A program made the position numbers and the translations under genes. The notes under the pieces were generated by a model. That model did no database searches. It had not been told where the DNA came from and saw only the letters and a program-made list of their open reading frames with translations. A stretch of 64,000 nucleotides of DNA, taken from the NCBI RefSeq assembly GCF_047511655.1, contig NC_133400.1, positions 4,191,001 through 4,255,000 of the forward strand. Direction: 5' to 3'. Each line of letters begins with the position of its first letter. Position 1 is the stretch's first letter. This document shows, one piece after another, positions 1 to 12,249 of this stretch. This stretch comes from Castor canadensis (taxonomy: Eukaryota > Chordata > Mammalia > Rodentia > Castoridae).

Positions 1-430
1 AGAGATTAAAAAAATAACTTAAAAGCTACATTCGGCCTACCACCCCCAGAGTTCAGGGAAAGTAGAACGTATAAACAGGACTCTAAAATTGCAATTGGGA
101 AAACTGTGCCAGGAGACCCACCTACAATGGGATCAATCACTGCCATAGCCTTGCCCAGGATTAGGTCTGGCCCCACCAAACAGATGGGCCTCTCCCCTTT
201 TGAAATCCTTTTTGGGCATTCACCCCCTTTAGTCAAGGGCCTGCAAGGAGACCTTAAGAAAATAGGTGACCTCACCGCAAGATAACAGATACAGGCCCTT
301 GGGTTGACTCTTTCAAAAATCAGTGCCTGGGTAAGAAAGGGACTCCCTGTTAGCCTGACAACTCCCACAAACCCTTATAAACCAGGGGGTGCTGTTTGTG
401 TAAAGGAATGGAATGTTCAACCATAAAGCC
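1..430 (+). pseudogene. Retroviral pol (integrase C-terminal) remnant
   Basis: A plus-strand frame with integrase-tail character runs around 150-400. It includes the segment TKQMGLSPFEILFG followed by a basic, proline-rich tail, and is broken by in-frame stops. This looks like the end of the integrase domain, where it approaches env in gammaretroviruses. It is non-functional. Only the terminal part lies in the window. Confidence 0.65.
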
Positions 431-699
431 CCACTGGAGGACCTTTTTCTTGTTTTATCCACCCCCACCACAGTTAAAGTAACAGAGATCGCTCCCTGGA
501 TCCACCACAGCTGAGTGAAGCCAGCTTCCCTCAAATGGGAGTGTAACCCTGACCCAGTCTCACTATACAAGATCACCTTCAAAACACCAGCGCCCTTCCC
601 CGACAGGACCCTACTTCCCAGGGGACAACAGGAACAATGGACAATGAGACATCAGCCCTGCTCTAGTCACTCTGGAAGCTGACCAGTCCATGCACGGCG

Positions 700-2080
700 G
701 AAGCTTGAGGAGTTGCCCATGTCACCTTTGAGGATGAGTCCATTCTGTGTACTCTTCTTGCTAATCTTGGTCACCTCTCTACCTGGGGATCCCAGGCTTT
801 GGATTGTGACTCATGTATGCACACTACCCAAGCAGGGAGTGCTGTCACCAAAAACTCTGGTTGCCCATATTTATTATTCCTGTGCTGGCACCATTGCTGG
901 GTCATGCACTCACAACCATACCACCTACTCGGTGTGCTCTCGTGATGGTCAGTATATCTGTTTTAACCCCATCTATCGCCCTCGAGAGCGATGGCCAGAG
1001 GCCAAAGCTTCAGCAGCATTGGAAAGCTCACTAACCACACCCGGGTTAATGACCCCAACAGCCCTGTGTCCATGTACCTTGACGTGTGTGCTGCAATAGC
1101 TGAAAACACCAGCCTTAGGACAACTGTGGGGGGCTAGCCTGGGAGAGGACCTACAGATTAAATGACAAGAATATATGCCCAGAAGATGATGGTGGGACAT
1201 CGGTTGTGCGTCCTATGAACAACTGTACTGCCCTTATTGGGGTTGTGAAAGGTGGGCAACTTGGCTAGAAGGGGAGGTCCACACCTCACATGGAGGTGCC
1301 GCTCTTTAACAAGAAGGAAAGCACCCCCCGACTGCACTCTTGGTGCCTGTAACCCTGTATGGCAATGAAACAGGCTGAGAAGTTGGGAAAAAGTTTGGCA
1401 TTTTAATCTATAAAAAGGAAACAGACCCCAGTACTTTGCTGCATTTGCAGCTCATCATGATCACGCATGAGAGCTCCTCACCTAGGCCTTTCACTCCTCT
1501 TACGAGGAGATACAAGGTGCGTTTCCCAGCTCAGTTACAACCAAAAACCTGCTCCTCTTACTAGCTGAGTCCATCGAACAAACTCTGAATATCACTTCAT
1601 GTTATGTCTGTGGGGGAATGAATAGGAGAGACCACTGGCCATGGGAGGCAAAAGAGCTAACCCCCCCAAGAGCCCTTTAATAAAACCACTCCCCTGACCA
1701 CAGGGAGAGCATTTGGCTCCTAAGAACCTCTATTATTGGGAATTATTGTATCTCCCATCCAAAAGGCCAACTCTCCTCCCTGCTATGGGACTTGATCTGC
1801 TTGGGACAAAAATTTTACAATGATGCTACTCAGGAAGACTCAGTGGTGGGGGCTTCCAGTCACCCGGAGCCCAGCCTCACCCCCTGGCTATGATAGCCTG
1901 GAACAATCTCAATCTGATAACTGCTATTTACAGATTGATGGAGGGAAAGGTAACTGAAGAGATTACCGTCAACATAAAAAAGCTTGCCCATGTCCCTGTG
2001 CAGACCTGGAAGGGACGAAGTGCCAATGACCTATTTGGAGGCCAGTTCTCAACCCTTGGTGGGTTCAAGACCTTATAGGG
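700..2080 (+). pseudogene. Retroviral env remnant, frameshifted
   Basis: An open stretch of 128 codons starts at 713 with a hydrophobic, signal-peptide-like N-terminus and continues with cysteine-rich surface-subunit-like sequence. Stops then break the frame. Near 1990-2075 a frame with a tryptophan- and glycine-rich motif resembles the membrane-proximal part of a transmembrane subunit. Several stops and frame changes separate the pieces, so no envelope protein can be made from this copy. Position between the pol remnant and the polypurine tract supports the call. Confidence 0.6.
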
Positions 2081-2123
2081 ACAACGTTCCTTGTCTTAAG
2101 ACCCAGAAGTGGGTCCCATCATC

Positions 2124-2133
2124 AAAGGGGGAA
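2124..2133 (+). promoter_or_regulatory. Retroviral polypurine tract
   Basis: The purine run AAAGGGGGAA lies immediately before a TGTGGCAGG sequence. This is the expected arrangement of the plus-strand primer at the edge of a 3' LTR, and it fixes the LTR start at 2134. Confidence 0.75.
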
Positions 2134-2465
2134 TGTGGCAGGAAGGCGGGGTGGGGTAAGAGAGATTAATGAGTGCTACAGTGAAACAAAGGAAAACTGG
2201 AGTTGGGGAATGTTACCTAGAGACGGGAGAAGGGTCCCCTCGCCCCAGAGGTTAAAGCAGCCAATGAAATGACATGAGATTATGGGACAACCTGCACCCC
2301 CGTTTCTGTAACCCGCTCTAAGTGGTCTATAAGGAAAGTCCCCTTTGTTCTTGGGGTTCAGCCTTTGGACTCGAGTCCTCTGAGTCACTGCCAGCCTGCT
2401 TAATAAACTTGCTTCCCGGAAAGCTTTGGTGCCCTCTCAGTCTCTGTCTGAGCCGTCCTGCAACA
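2134..2465 (+). repeat. 3' LTR of the provirus
   Basis: The LTR begins with TGTGGCAGG after the polypurine tract. It holds a TATA-like TATAAG at 2328-2333 and an AATAAA polyadenylation signal at 2402-2407, about 70 bp apart as in short-R gammaretroviral LTRs. The 3' boundary is uncertain: CAACA at 2461-2465 is the best TG...CA end, but the element could run to about 2530. The core promoter and polyadenylation signals look intact, unlike the internal region. Confidence 0.65.
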
Positions 2466-3434
2466 CTGGGGTCAGCTTTCTCCAGCCCTGGGGGAAAGCC
2501 TGCCTGACTCTCCCTGAGATACCAGGGTCATCCCTGAGGACTACCTCTTACCCATGACCACAGTGGACTTGAGCTGCCCAGGACAGCCCCCCCAAGAGGA
2601 CCTGGGAATTACACGGTGTGTGAATTAGGTCAATAAGGCTGTTTTCAAAGTGGGGAGGGAAGCCATTTGTACAGAACTCACGTGAAACAGTAATATTTGC
2701 AACAGCGACAAAGAGAAAGGTGGCAGCAGAAGAGGGACAGACAGACCTGCCTCCGAATTCCTGGCAGACACAAGTGCCAGAACTTCCTGAGCCTCAGATG
2801 TCTCCAGGGATTTTTGTAAGGATTCCAAAGAAATCACGTGCAGAGGCTTGTTGTAAGATTGCTCCATGGATTTTATAAATGTGTCCGTCCAGCTAAGTGT
2901 CCATGAGGAGGAGATGGATTAAACACGATTTCCTGCACAGCTGTCAAAGATGACAGCTCCATCTACAAACACTGCAGGATGGGTTGTGGGGAGGGGCTGA
3001 AGACCTTGCAGGAAAACCCCATGTAGGTAAAAAAAAAAAAGAGAAAGAAAGAAAGAAAGATATCGGGGTGTTCATATCATGATTGCTAATAAATAAATAA
3101 TAAAGCATGAGATCTGTGCTGCCTGTCTCAAATGCCTTACGCATATCAAATTGTGACAGTTCTCTACCATGGGGTTTCCACCCCACTGTACACACGCATA
3201 AACAGAGGCACAGTGAGGTTAAAGAACTGGCCCAGTTCCCCCAGCAGGCAGGGGCACAGTCAGAGCCTGCATCCCAGCTGCTGGCAGTGGCACAGGACAC
3301 CTCAGTCCCACCCGGTCATCTCACTGCACCAGATAGAAGCAAATGTGACTCCCCTCCCCGCCTCCCACCTCCATGAAGCAGGAAAGTAGACCTAAAAGTG
3401 GGAAGTGAGGAGGAATTTTATATTGTGCAAATTT

Positions 3435-3661
3435 ACTTTCTTTTCTTTCCTTTTTTTTTTTTTTTGCAGTACTGGGGTTTGAACTCAGCGTGTACACCTT
3501 GACCCACTCCATCAGCCCTTTTTTGTGATGGGTTTTTTTCAAGATAATGTCTCATGAACTATTTGCCTGGGCTTGCTTCGAACCACGATCCTCCTGATTT
3601 CTGCTGGAATAGAATCCCTCCTGAGTAGCCAGGATTACAGACATGAGCCACAGCGCCTGGC
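3435..3661 (-). mobile_element. Composite ID/B1-type SINE with target duplication
   Basis: Antisense copy: a T run at 3451-3465, then the complement of a tRNA-like ID head (ACTGGGGTTTGAACTCAG), then a B1-related half ending near 3661. It is flanked by a 16-bp direct repeat, TATATTGTGC(A/G)AATTT, at 3419-3434 and 3662-3677 with one mismatch. This marks a genuine retroposition event. Confidence 0.8.
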
Positions 3662-4060
3662 TATATTGTGCGAATTTTGATTTGTGGTTTATGGAGACAA
3701 TTCAGACATGTTTAGAAGGAGAAAGATGGAAAGCAAAGAGGGCAGGAAGGAGAGGCAAATGCGCACAGTTCCTGTTCACGAGAGATAGCAGATAAATAAA
3801 TAGCCAAGACCATTAGCAGAATCCAGTGACAGCAGGAGGCAAAAATGTCACTCAAATGCCAATGGCGGCCAGTATTTGGGAAGGAGTTCTGGGGGAGGGA
3901 GGCTTCAGAAACCATTCACAGAGTTTCCTGGGAAACTCTGGCATCTCCCATGTCAAAAAGGGGGCAGGCCTGCTCATCTCCCTGAGAACTGCCATCGTTC
4001 ATGCTTGGACACTAGGCTCTGTGGGAAATGGGGCTGGTGTAAAAGACAAAAGGAAGGGAT

Positions 4061-4143
4061 GGTGGAGTGGCTGAAGTGGTAGAGCACCTGCCTAGCAAGC
4101 ACAAGGCGCTGAGTTCAAACCCCAGTACCGCAAAAAAAAAAAA
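4061..4143 (+). mobile_element. ID-type SINE
   Basis: A monomer of about 75 bp with tRNA-like A and B box sequence (GAGTTCAAACCCCAGTACCG), ending in an A-rich tail. It is a sense-strand copy of the family seen throughout the window. Confidence 0.85.
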
Positions 4144-4969
4144 GAGTAAAAATAATAAATGCAGGTGTGTGCACCCCAGGACTTCCCAGTTCCTCATGTT
4201 CACCTCCTCCAGGAAGCCTCCTGAGACCTGGATTGCAGCAGCAGCACTCCTGGCACTGCTCCCCCACCCAGGCTGTGCCTGTCCCCTTTTTGACATGCTC
4301 TCTGCTTGCCTTCACAAGGCCGGTCTCAAGTTGAAACCATACACTCACCAGTATAACTATATGACAATATTTGTCCCCCGACCAGCCCCCCAAGGTAGGA
4401 CAGCATTTTGCTCACTGTCTTGCCCCCCAATGCTTCAAGAGGGTCTCCAGCCAGAGATCAGTGAGGGGCTAGTGACAAGCTGGAGGTCCAGGGCAGTGGG
4501 TCTCTTCCAGTAAGTATCTGAGCCAAGGCTCACTGAAGCCCAGAGTACAGGCCAGGCTGGCACTGAGGTGACAGTTCTGGGGTGGGCCTGAGGCTGTAGT
4601 CTCACAGCCCCCTGGGGCTGTCACAGAGACCAGCTGACCTAAAGAATGAACCAGCAAGAGTACAGAGTGGTATGGTCCACATGAAGGTGAGAACATGTGA
4701 ACCAAACACCATCTCCAACCACTGACCTCGTGACAGCGTCCCCTCCCCGCAGGCCAGTTCTGTCACTTAGCCTTGCATGCTTAGGAGAGCCCAGGGTCCA
4801 TCCAATGCCTTGCTGCCACCATCCTGAAATTCTTAGCCATTTTCCAAGACGGGGCCATTTTGCCCTGGGCCTGGCTAATCACTTCTTCAGTTCTGTGTCC
4901 ACCACTGAGTGCTCCGGTGGGCAGAGCCCCCAACATGGCCCAGGACCAGGGAGCAAGACAGCGATGGGA

Positions 4970-5188
4970 TTTTTCTTGGTTTGCTTTCTTGGAAGAACTG
5001 AGGATTGAACTCAGGACCTTGGGCTTGCTGGGCAAATGCTCTACCACTTGACCCAGCCCTTTTGCTTTAGTTTCTCTTTCAGAGAGGGTCTCATGTTTTT
5101 GTCTAGGCTGGCCTCGGACCTCGAGCCTCCTACCTCCACTGCTCAAGTAGCTGGATTACAGGGAAGCACTTCCATGTCAGGCCTGCAA
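4970..5188 (-). mobile_element. Composite ID/B1-type SINE, antisense
   Basis: The complement of the ID head (GATTGAACTCAGGACCTTGG and GCTCTACCACTTGA) is followed by a B1-like half with GCTGGCCTCGGACCTCGAGC. It matches the composite family at 3435 and 5201. Confidence 0.75.
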
Positions 5189-5200
5189 AAAATGGGTTCT

Positions 5201-5522
5201 TTTTTTTTTTTTATGATACTGGGATTTGAACTCAAGGCCTTACTCTTGCTAGGCAGGTGCTCTACCACTTGAGCCACTCTACCAGTGGCTCTGGTTTTGC
5301 TCTGGTTATTTTGGAGATAGGGTCTTGGTTTTGCCCAGACTGGCCTGGACCATGATTCTTTTCCATTTCCTGCTGCAGCTAGGCAGGCAGGTGTGGGCCA
5401 TCATATCCAGCTTTTTCCATTGAGATATGGTCTTGAGAACTATTTTTGTGTCCTGACTGGCCTCAAACTGTGATCCTCCCAGTGGCTAGGATTGCAGGCA
5501 TGAGCCACTGTGCCCAGCCTGT
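5201..5522 (-). mobile_element. Composite ID/B1-type SINE with 10-bp target duplication
   Basis: A T run at 5200-5212 precedes the complement of the ID head, then two B1-like halves. AATGGGTTCT is repeated at 5191-5200 and 5523-5532, framing the insertion. It sits directly next to the element at 4970, making a SINE cluster. Confidence 0.8.
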
Positions 5523-8500
5523 AATGGGTTCTCACTCAAAACATTCCTTTGGCCTAGGCTCTGCACTGAGCTGTAAGACCACGCTCTTCTTTTCATTACC
5601 GACATTCACAAGGGGAAACCCTGTGGAGTTAAAGAACACTTACATGCCCTACACACCCTTCACAGGGCAGGAGGGGCTGAGAAGGAGCCTAGAAATCCCA
5701 AAGGTAGCCCAGCTCTTATACTGGTCCTTCCAGCTGCTGAGCTGCTCTCACACAGGACACGTGGACAAGTAGATCTGCCTAAGTTTACACAGCTGGTATG
5801 GGATGGGCCTGCCAGCTCTGTCCTGGGTGCTCCTGAGAAGAGTGGCCTTGGGCCAATGTTCCACACCCACGAAGGCCCTAAATTCGATCTGTCCAGAAAG
5901 GCAAGGACGGGGGGACCCTGAGAAGTACCCGGTGATACAACCAGGCCTAACGCACATGGTCACTTGGTGCTGATGTTCCTACTGGGAAAAGCGATTATGG
6001 GTACCACCTCCCTTGGTTCGGGAAGGTTCCCTCAGGTCTCCAGCATCAGAACCTCGGGCATGTCTTCTCTGTGTGAACTTGAGCTCCACATTGGACTGAA
6101 CAGTGCTGTTCTGCGGGCTTTGTCCTCCAGTAAGACGATGAAGGTCACTGGGAGGAGGACCAGGAGCCAGGGTCCTCAGGGACCTCAGGCACAGCACCGT
6201 CACTTCCTACCCAGGGCTGGGACAGACGGGGACTTAATAACACCACTTCACGCGAGCCCACAACCTCTATGGAAAGCTGTATTTTCTCACAGTAGCTCAC
6301 AGTTCCCCCCGAGGAAACACACCCTTCAAGGCACTTCCTATAAGGAACTTGGAGTGACTGACTGAGTCGTGTCCCCTTCCGCTAATCCCAGCACCTCAAA
6401 TGTGAGCAGTCTGTGCAGACTGAGGTGACTGAGAGGAAACAAGGTCATTAGGCCAGTTTGATATGGCTGGAGTCCTTGCAAGGAGACCAGGGCCCAGACA
6501 CACAGAGGGATGACCATACAAAGTCACCCTATGCCAGCTGAGGAGGAACAAGCCCGAACCACACCTCGATCCTGGCTTCAGGCTTCTGGTATCTGGCACT
6601 GTGCAAAACGCAGAGCTATGGTGGGCTGGCTAGGCCCCAGGAGATTTGTGTGCATGGGCATCACTGCTGCCTCCTTGCCCCCTGTCCAGCTTCCAGGCAG
6701 GGGAATTCGGACTCTGCAGAAAGTCTCCATCAGCAAAGGAAGTTTTAGGTATCGTGTTCGTCACTGTCATTTCTGAGGCCAGAAGTACCAGGATGCTGGC
6801 CACCAGTGACGCCCCTTAGGCCAGGAGCAGTTCAGACCTGCTAACCCTCTCCAGGATCAACATCAAATTTACACTTCCTCTCCAACAAGCGCCATGGCAG
6901 GGCCACATCGGGCTTCCTGGGTGTGAGACCAGCACAGGTGTGCAGAGATCCCAGCTCAGGAGGGAATGTGGTGCCTGGAAGTGCACCCTGGTCACCATCT
7001 TGAAATGTGTGTTAATTTTAGAATCTGTGCTGTATAAATGAGTTCAGGTCCAGGTGGAGGATTGGGCAGTTCAGCTCAAACATGGTCCCACCTTCTACCA
7101 CCCTCTGCTCCCCCAGGGCTGTGACCACCCTTCCTCTGTGGGGTCTGTATGTGTTAACTGCAGGGAATGGCACTAAAAAGCAAAGAAAACCCACCATGAC
7201 AGGTGGAGAGACAGGTAGTGGAAGAGGGGGAAACTGGTTCCCATTTTGCACAGAGAGCCTACGTTCTCCTGCCCAGGGCCCAGGAATCCTGTAGCTGGCT
7301 CTGCGCTTATCTCCATCTCACCTGATCTTTTCTGTCCTGCTCCCTTACTCCTACCTTCCCTGCAGAACTCCAGTACTGACCCAAACTAGTCTCCATGCCA
7401 GGAACTACTAGTGGCGGGGCAGGGGAACCCAAGAGTGGTGGCTTATGTGTCACCACCCTGTTTTCCCTCCCTACACACCCCAGATGCCCCATTGGAGGAC
7501 TAGGACCACAGTCCTCCCTCCCTTGGGGCTCTTCTGGCTTAAAAATGCCATGTAAACCCACAATCCGAATGCAGCCCTCCTCCACGCCTGCCTCTGCCAA
7601 GTTATCTGAACACACTGTGTGATTTTGCAGGACCCTTGGATAAGCTTTCTACTAAGTCTCTTTCTGGTTTTTTTTTTTTAATTGATTATCAGGTGGGGTG
7701 GGAGGAGAACGCAAACTCTTAGGCCTTCTATAACTCTGGTTTCTTTGCCCACGAAAGGAAAATAGCAGCCAATATTCTAACCCTGCAGAAGCTGCCACCG
7801 CCTGAGCTTGACCTAGGAGGCTTTGTGCACCTGGGAGAACACGTGGGGCTCCCCCGTCCCACCAACACCAATTCCACCCCAACCACCGAGCAGCAACCGA
7901 TCCATACACCACAAATTCCTGTCAGTGCTCCCATAGGAGCTCCGGGCATCTGACAAGGTTTGTGACATTCGGATCGGCCAGGTTCCCAGGACACAATCTT
8001 CAGATAACTCCTCAAAGACTCTCAAGTTTTCTGAGAGCTCTCTAACTTTGAACGTGTTTCAGTGATCCCTCTAATTAGCACCGACCTTCTGGCGGCCAGC
8101 TGATAACCAGGTACAGAGATGTGACCAGTGTACACACGTGCACCTGTAACAGTGATCACATCACACTCTGTTAGCCAGAGTGTGTCATCACCCTGAAGCA
8201 GCAGGCCAAGTACCATGCATGAATCCCGCCTTTGTACGCCACGAAGTGCATCAAACACAAAGAAATCCGAAGTGCGGAAACCCTCTCTCAGCGAGGCCCA
8301 GTCCTCGCGGTTCTGCACTTATCAAGGTGGATGAGCATGCTTGGGCTGCTTGCTGGCTGTGTCCTCAAGTCCGATCCTAAGCCAAAAAAAGTCCTGACAT
8401 ACTTAAGGGTCATTCTGAACATGCATGAAAACAGATGCTCTCAACCCAAGCACTACCAAGATCAAAACTCAGAGTCCAAATAAAGAGCTGCACCCGATAG

Positions 8501-9284
8501 GAATATTAACAAAACTAGACGAGGGCTGTGTGTCAAGCGTGGCTTTTCTACCTGAATTCTCTCTCTTAGGGAAGGATTTCTTCCCACTGCTGTGGAGAGT
8601 AGCCTGTGAGACAGCCCCTAGTCATCCATCCCTGTCCCACAGTGGTCGTGCACTGTGTGATCACCTCCTGGGAAGAGAAGACAGACCCAGACTGGCTTCC
8701 AACCAATTAAACAGGACAGGACCACGAACTCTCACGCCTCAGACTCGTTCACAGACACTGGCTTGTGGCTGCTCTCGCCACCTTTCTTGGACAGTCCACC
8801 CTGGGCGACGTGGCAGCTGCACAATGACGAAGTCCTGGAGAGACCCCCACAGCAAGGGAACAGGCCTGTAGACCACCACCGGGGGAGATTGGAAGGGGAC
8901 CCTTCTCCCTTCTCTGGGACGCTTCAGGCAGCACCACAGCTGGACTGCAGCCTTCTGACCCGGGAACCCTCTGCTAGCTGCAGATCTGTGGGATAGGTAG
9001 TAGCTGTTTCTTGTTATAAGCTGCAGCGCTCTGGAGTGATTTGTCACCCAGCAACACATAAGCGAACTAACCATATGACCAGCTTTAACAGAACATCACC
9101 AGTCACGCTGCAAGAAGCTTGTTACGCTTGTACATTGTACTTTTATTACAAATTTAATCTGATTTTCAGCCCAGTTATAGGCATGCAGCTATCTTTATTG
9201 CAAGCTTTGTGCTTATACTTATTGAGGTTACACTTTAATGCAAATCATTTAAATCAACACTGGGTGGTTGCAATCCCTTTTCCT

Positions 9285-9482
9285 TTTGTCAGTACTGGGG
9301 GTGAACCCAGGGCAGGGCACATCCTAGGAAAGCCCTCTACCACTTGAGCAGTGCTCCAACCCTTTCCATACTTAATATGTTCTCGAGATAGGGTCTCACT
9401 AACTTTGATAGCATCTTTACTGACCTCCTGCCTCCACCTCTGGAGTAGCTAGAACTATAGGTGTATAGCACTGCACCTGGCT
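9285..9482 (-). mobile_element. Diverged composite ID/B1-type SINE
   Basis: The complement of the ID head (TACTGGGGGTGAACCCAG, CTCTACCACTTGAGC) is followed by a B1-like half ending GCACTGCACCTGGCTT. It is more diverged than the other copies. Confidence 0.7.
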
Positions 9483-9629
9483 TACAATCCATTTCTTTAA
9501 GAATTCTGGAAAGCACTAGCAATTTGTATGAGTGTGGGCAAACCTCAGGTTAAGGGTGTATGTGTGATAAGCCCCAGAATTTCTTCTTGAACATTCCCTT
9601 CCTATAGCTGAGTCAAATCTGATTATGAC

Positions 9630-9708
9630 TTTTTTTTTGGTGGTTTGAACTCAGATCTTCATGCTTGCTAGGCAGGTGCTCTACCACTTGAGACACTCCA
9701 CCAGCCCT
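9630..9708 (-). mobile_element. ID-type SINE, antisense
   Basis: A T run, then TGGTTTGAACTCAGATCTTC and TGCTAGGCAGGTGCTCTACC, the complement of the ID monomer. Confidence 0.8.
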
Positions 9709-10901
9709 GTACCTGCTTTCTTTACTGAGCTTTTCATGCCTGGTACACTCATGTCCCAACTTAAAATCCTTCCAGGGTCTTTGGTGTTCCAGCTCATCCT
9801 CCCGCCAGCCTTTGCACCTCACTCCCTCCTTCCCAGAGCTCTCTGTCCATCCCTGTCCAATGCACTCATCTTTCCCCTCCTGCTAACCTTAGATATCACT
9901 TCTCCCTTTACATGGGGTCAGCTGTGATCTGCACCTTGACACCCGCCCTGTCCACCAGGATGGATGTCCTGAGAGCAGGGAGTGCGTGGCTTTCTCAGTA
10001 CCTCCACAACACACAGTGGTGCACCGACCGTGGATGGAAGTAACTGGGTGCCCTCTGCTTGTGTCTATCTGTTGGAACCCAGGCCAGACCCCACAGAGCC
10101 CAGAAGGATGACCAGTTCTGCAGCCAGAAAGGCAGGGCAGGAGGGAGCTGGGGGGCACAGATGACATCCCCAGAGTTGGCACCCTGTCATCCCAGAAGCA
10201 GTAATTTCTGCTCCAGTGCTTTCCTTCCCTTAAAGTCAGGTCAACAGAGCGAAGCTTTTCCCAGTGATGTGACTAAGGTTTCTCAAACACCTTCCTTTTC
10301 ATTACCCTGGGACGAGGCAAGAATGAGCCCTCTTCAGAGCCATGAGGGTTGCGCTTAAATCCAGTCTCTGACATCTCTAACGTGGGGGTCATCTGGGCCT
10401 CTGCCTCAGCCACCAGCCCCCATCCAGGCTCTGTTCTATTTTCATTGCACCTGAGATCACCGAATTGCAACTTCATATCCCTTGTTTTCTCTGCTGACTG
10501 TCCGCCTCCCTCACTGAATGGCGTCTCCTGCACACCCGGTGCCTGGCAAAATTGGTCACAGACAGCGCTCAGTGAGAATGAAAGCAGGCCCACCTGTGGG
10601 CCTCAGTCCTCACTGGCAAGCTCACCTGGAGGCAGGAGGTCTGTATGGAGACCCAGCGTGTTCTCAGGAAAAATTCCCGTTTCAGCAAAGCAGTTGGGAA
10701 GCTTGGAGGCTACAGTGTCTGAGGACACAGCAGGCACCAAGTGCTAAGAAAACAGTTACAGTGATTGCAGAAATGGCTGCCTTAGCAAACATGGCTTCTT
10801 TCCCAAACTTTCTTGAGAGAGGAGGTCCAATCCCAGGATGCAGGTATGGAGGCAAAAGGCTCCCTTATTGCACTCCCCTATACTGTTTAGCTTTTGCTTG
10901 T

Positions 10902-10982
10902 TCATTTGTTTTGCAGTGCTGAAGATGGAACCTAAGGCCTCTAGCATGCTAAGCAAGCACCACAGAGCCACATCCCACCCTC
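10902..10982 (-). mobile_element. Old ID-type SINE, antisense
   Basis: TTTTGCAGTGCTGAAGATGG followed by AGCATGCTAAGCAAGCACC resembles a diverged antisense ID monomer. The match is weaker than for the other copies. Confidence 0.5.
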
Positions 10983-10999
10983 CCCTGTGTACCTTCACT

Positions 11000-12240
11000 C
11001 AGTGGCCTGCACTGCAGGAGCCACACACCTGTCTCTCAGCTGGGCTTTGCTGTGGGCTGCTGGCATCACCAACCCCCCTGTGAGTCCACACTGCTGGATC
11101 ATCTCATGCCCCAAGCCTCAACCGCCCCCTGCCAAGCCCTCCAGCCCTTTAGGGAGCTGCTGGGTTCATAGCCAGGTGAATGAGCACACCTGGATAGAAC
11201 TCTCCCCAGCATCTCCATTCAGTCACACCATCCCCACACCTGCATGCCTGGACACCCTATGGACTCTGATCACAACCAGTTACACATGAGGAGTGCTTGG
11301 AAAATACCCAGTCTACTACAAAAATCAAAAGATGAAAGGAAAACAGGAAGAGGCACCCTGTGCCAGAAAACAACTTCAAACTAACAGCACATCACAAAAG
11401 CATGTGGATACAGAAGTGGATTTCAGCAAACTCCTCCACCACTGTATCCTACCAGTGTTAATACATGTCACCACAGGAAAACAGGGACTGGTTTTAGTCC
11501 TGCAGTCAGAATTCTCACATCGACATTGATTTATAAAACACTCTTTATGCACAAATATTTCAGAATCATACAACCAGAATGTTTTGACTATTGGTGTTCT
11601 TGGAGTGGGAGGAAAATTAAAACATAAAATATTTTTCAGCAGATTATTTTCCTGAAAAGATAAATTTAACCTGGAGATTTCCCTCCACTGGTCACAAGGC
11701 CAGTGCACGATCTTATTTCTGGTGAGCCAGCCTAGGGACGATTTCAGAAGCTGAGTTTTGAATGGCAGTTGAACTAAGTGTGCCTGGCACCATGCAGGGT
11801 TCCTCTCAGATCTTGTACAGTGTCCACTCTCAGAGCAAAGGATACCCTTGAGTCACTAGTCCCCTGGTTACCCTCCCTCCCCACCACCCCACCCCACACA
11901 CACTGAATCAGTCACAGGAAGGGCTGTAACAATGGTGCGCCTTGGTCCCCTGAGAAATTCTTGAATCCTAGAATCTGATGGTTTATCCTATAGGGTCCTC
12001 TAGAGGTCCAAAGTCAGCAGACAGCTTGGAGTGGTTTTTAAGAATCACACTGATGTAGAAAGTGAAGCTGGGATTCCGCTCCCCGCCCCCCCCCCACACT
12101 TGTCACTTCGATTTCTACTATTGCGCTCTGGAGTCAGAGAAACCTAGGTAAAATTCCTTGCTGTGTTCCCTTTAAGGTATGTAGGTAACCGCCTTGGGCC
12201 TCAGTTTCTCCTCCACAGAGCGGGCTGTGGTGTGAGGGTT
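11000..12240. other. ATP2C2 intron 1 near exon 1, no feature recognised
   Basis: I see no exon, RNA gene or clear repeat here. A short C-rich run lies at about 12083-12096. An open frame on the minus strand at 11376-11708 has no recognisable domain. Confidence 0.5.
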
Positions 12241-12249
12241 AGGAGGTGA

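Larger units (their letters stand above)
1..2465 (+). mobile_element. 3' half of a decayed gammaretrovirus-like endogenous provirus
   Basis: The plus strand reads, in order, a pol C-terminal (integrase end) remnant at about 1-430, an env remnant at about 700-2080, a polypurine tract and a 3' LTR. All reading frames carry several stops and frameshifts, so no retroviral protein is intact. The 5' part lies outside the window, so the 5' LTR, primer binding site and target duplication cannot be seen. It sits in intron 1 of ATP2C2 in the opposite orientation, the usual tolerated arrangement. The class is inferred from the order pol end, env, polypurine tract, LTR and from the env layout; the exact family is not recognised. 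Confidence 0.8.

Noticed and set aside
4061..4143. tRNA gene
   Set aside because: The tRNA-like boxes belong to an ID SINE: there is no cloverleaf, the copy has an A tail, and many copies are scattered through the window.
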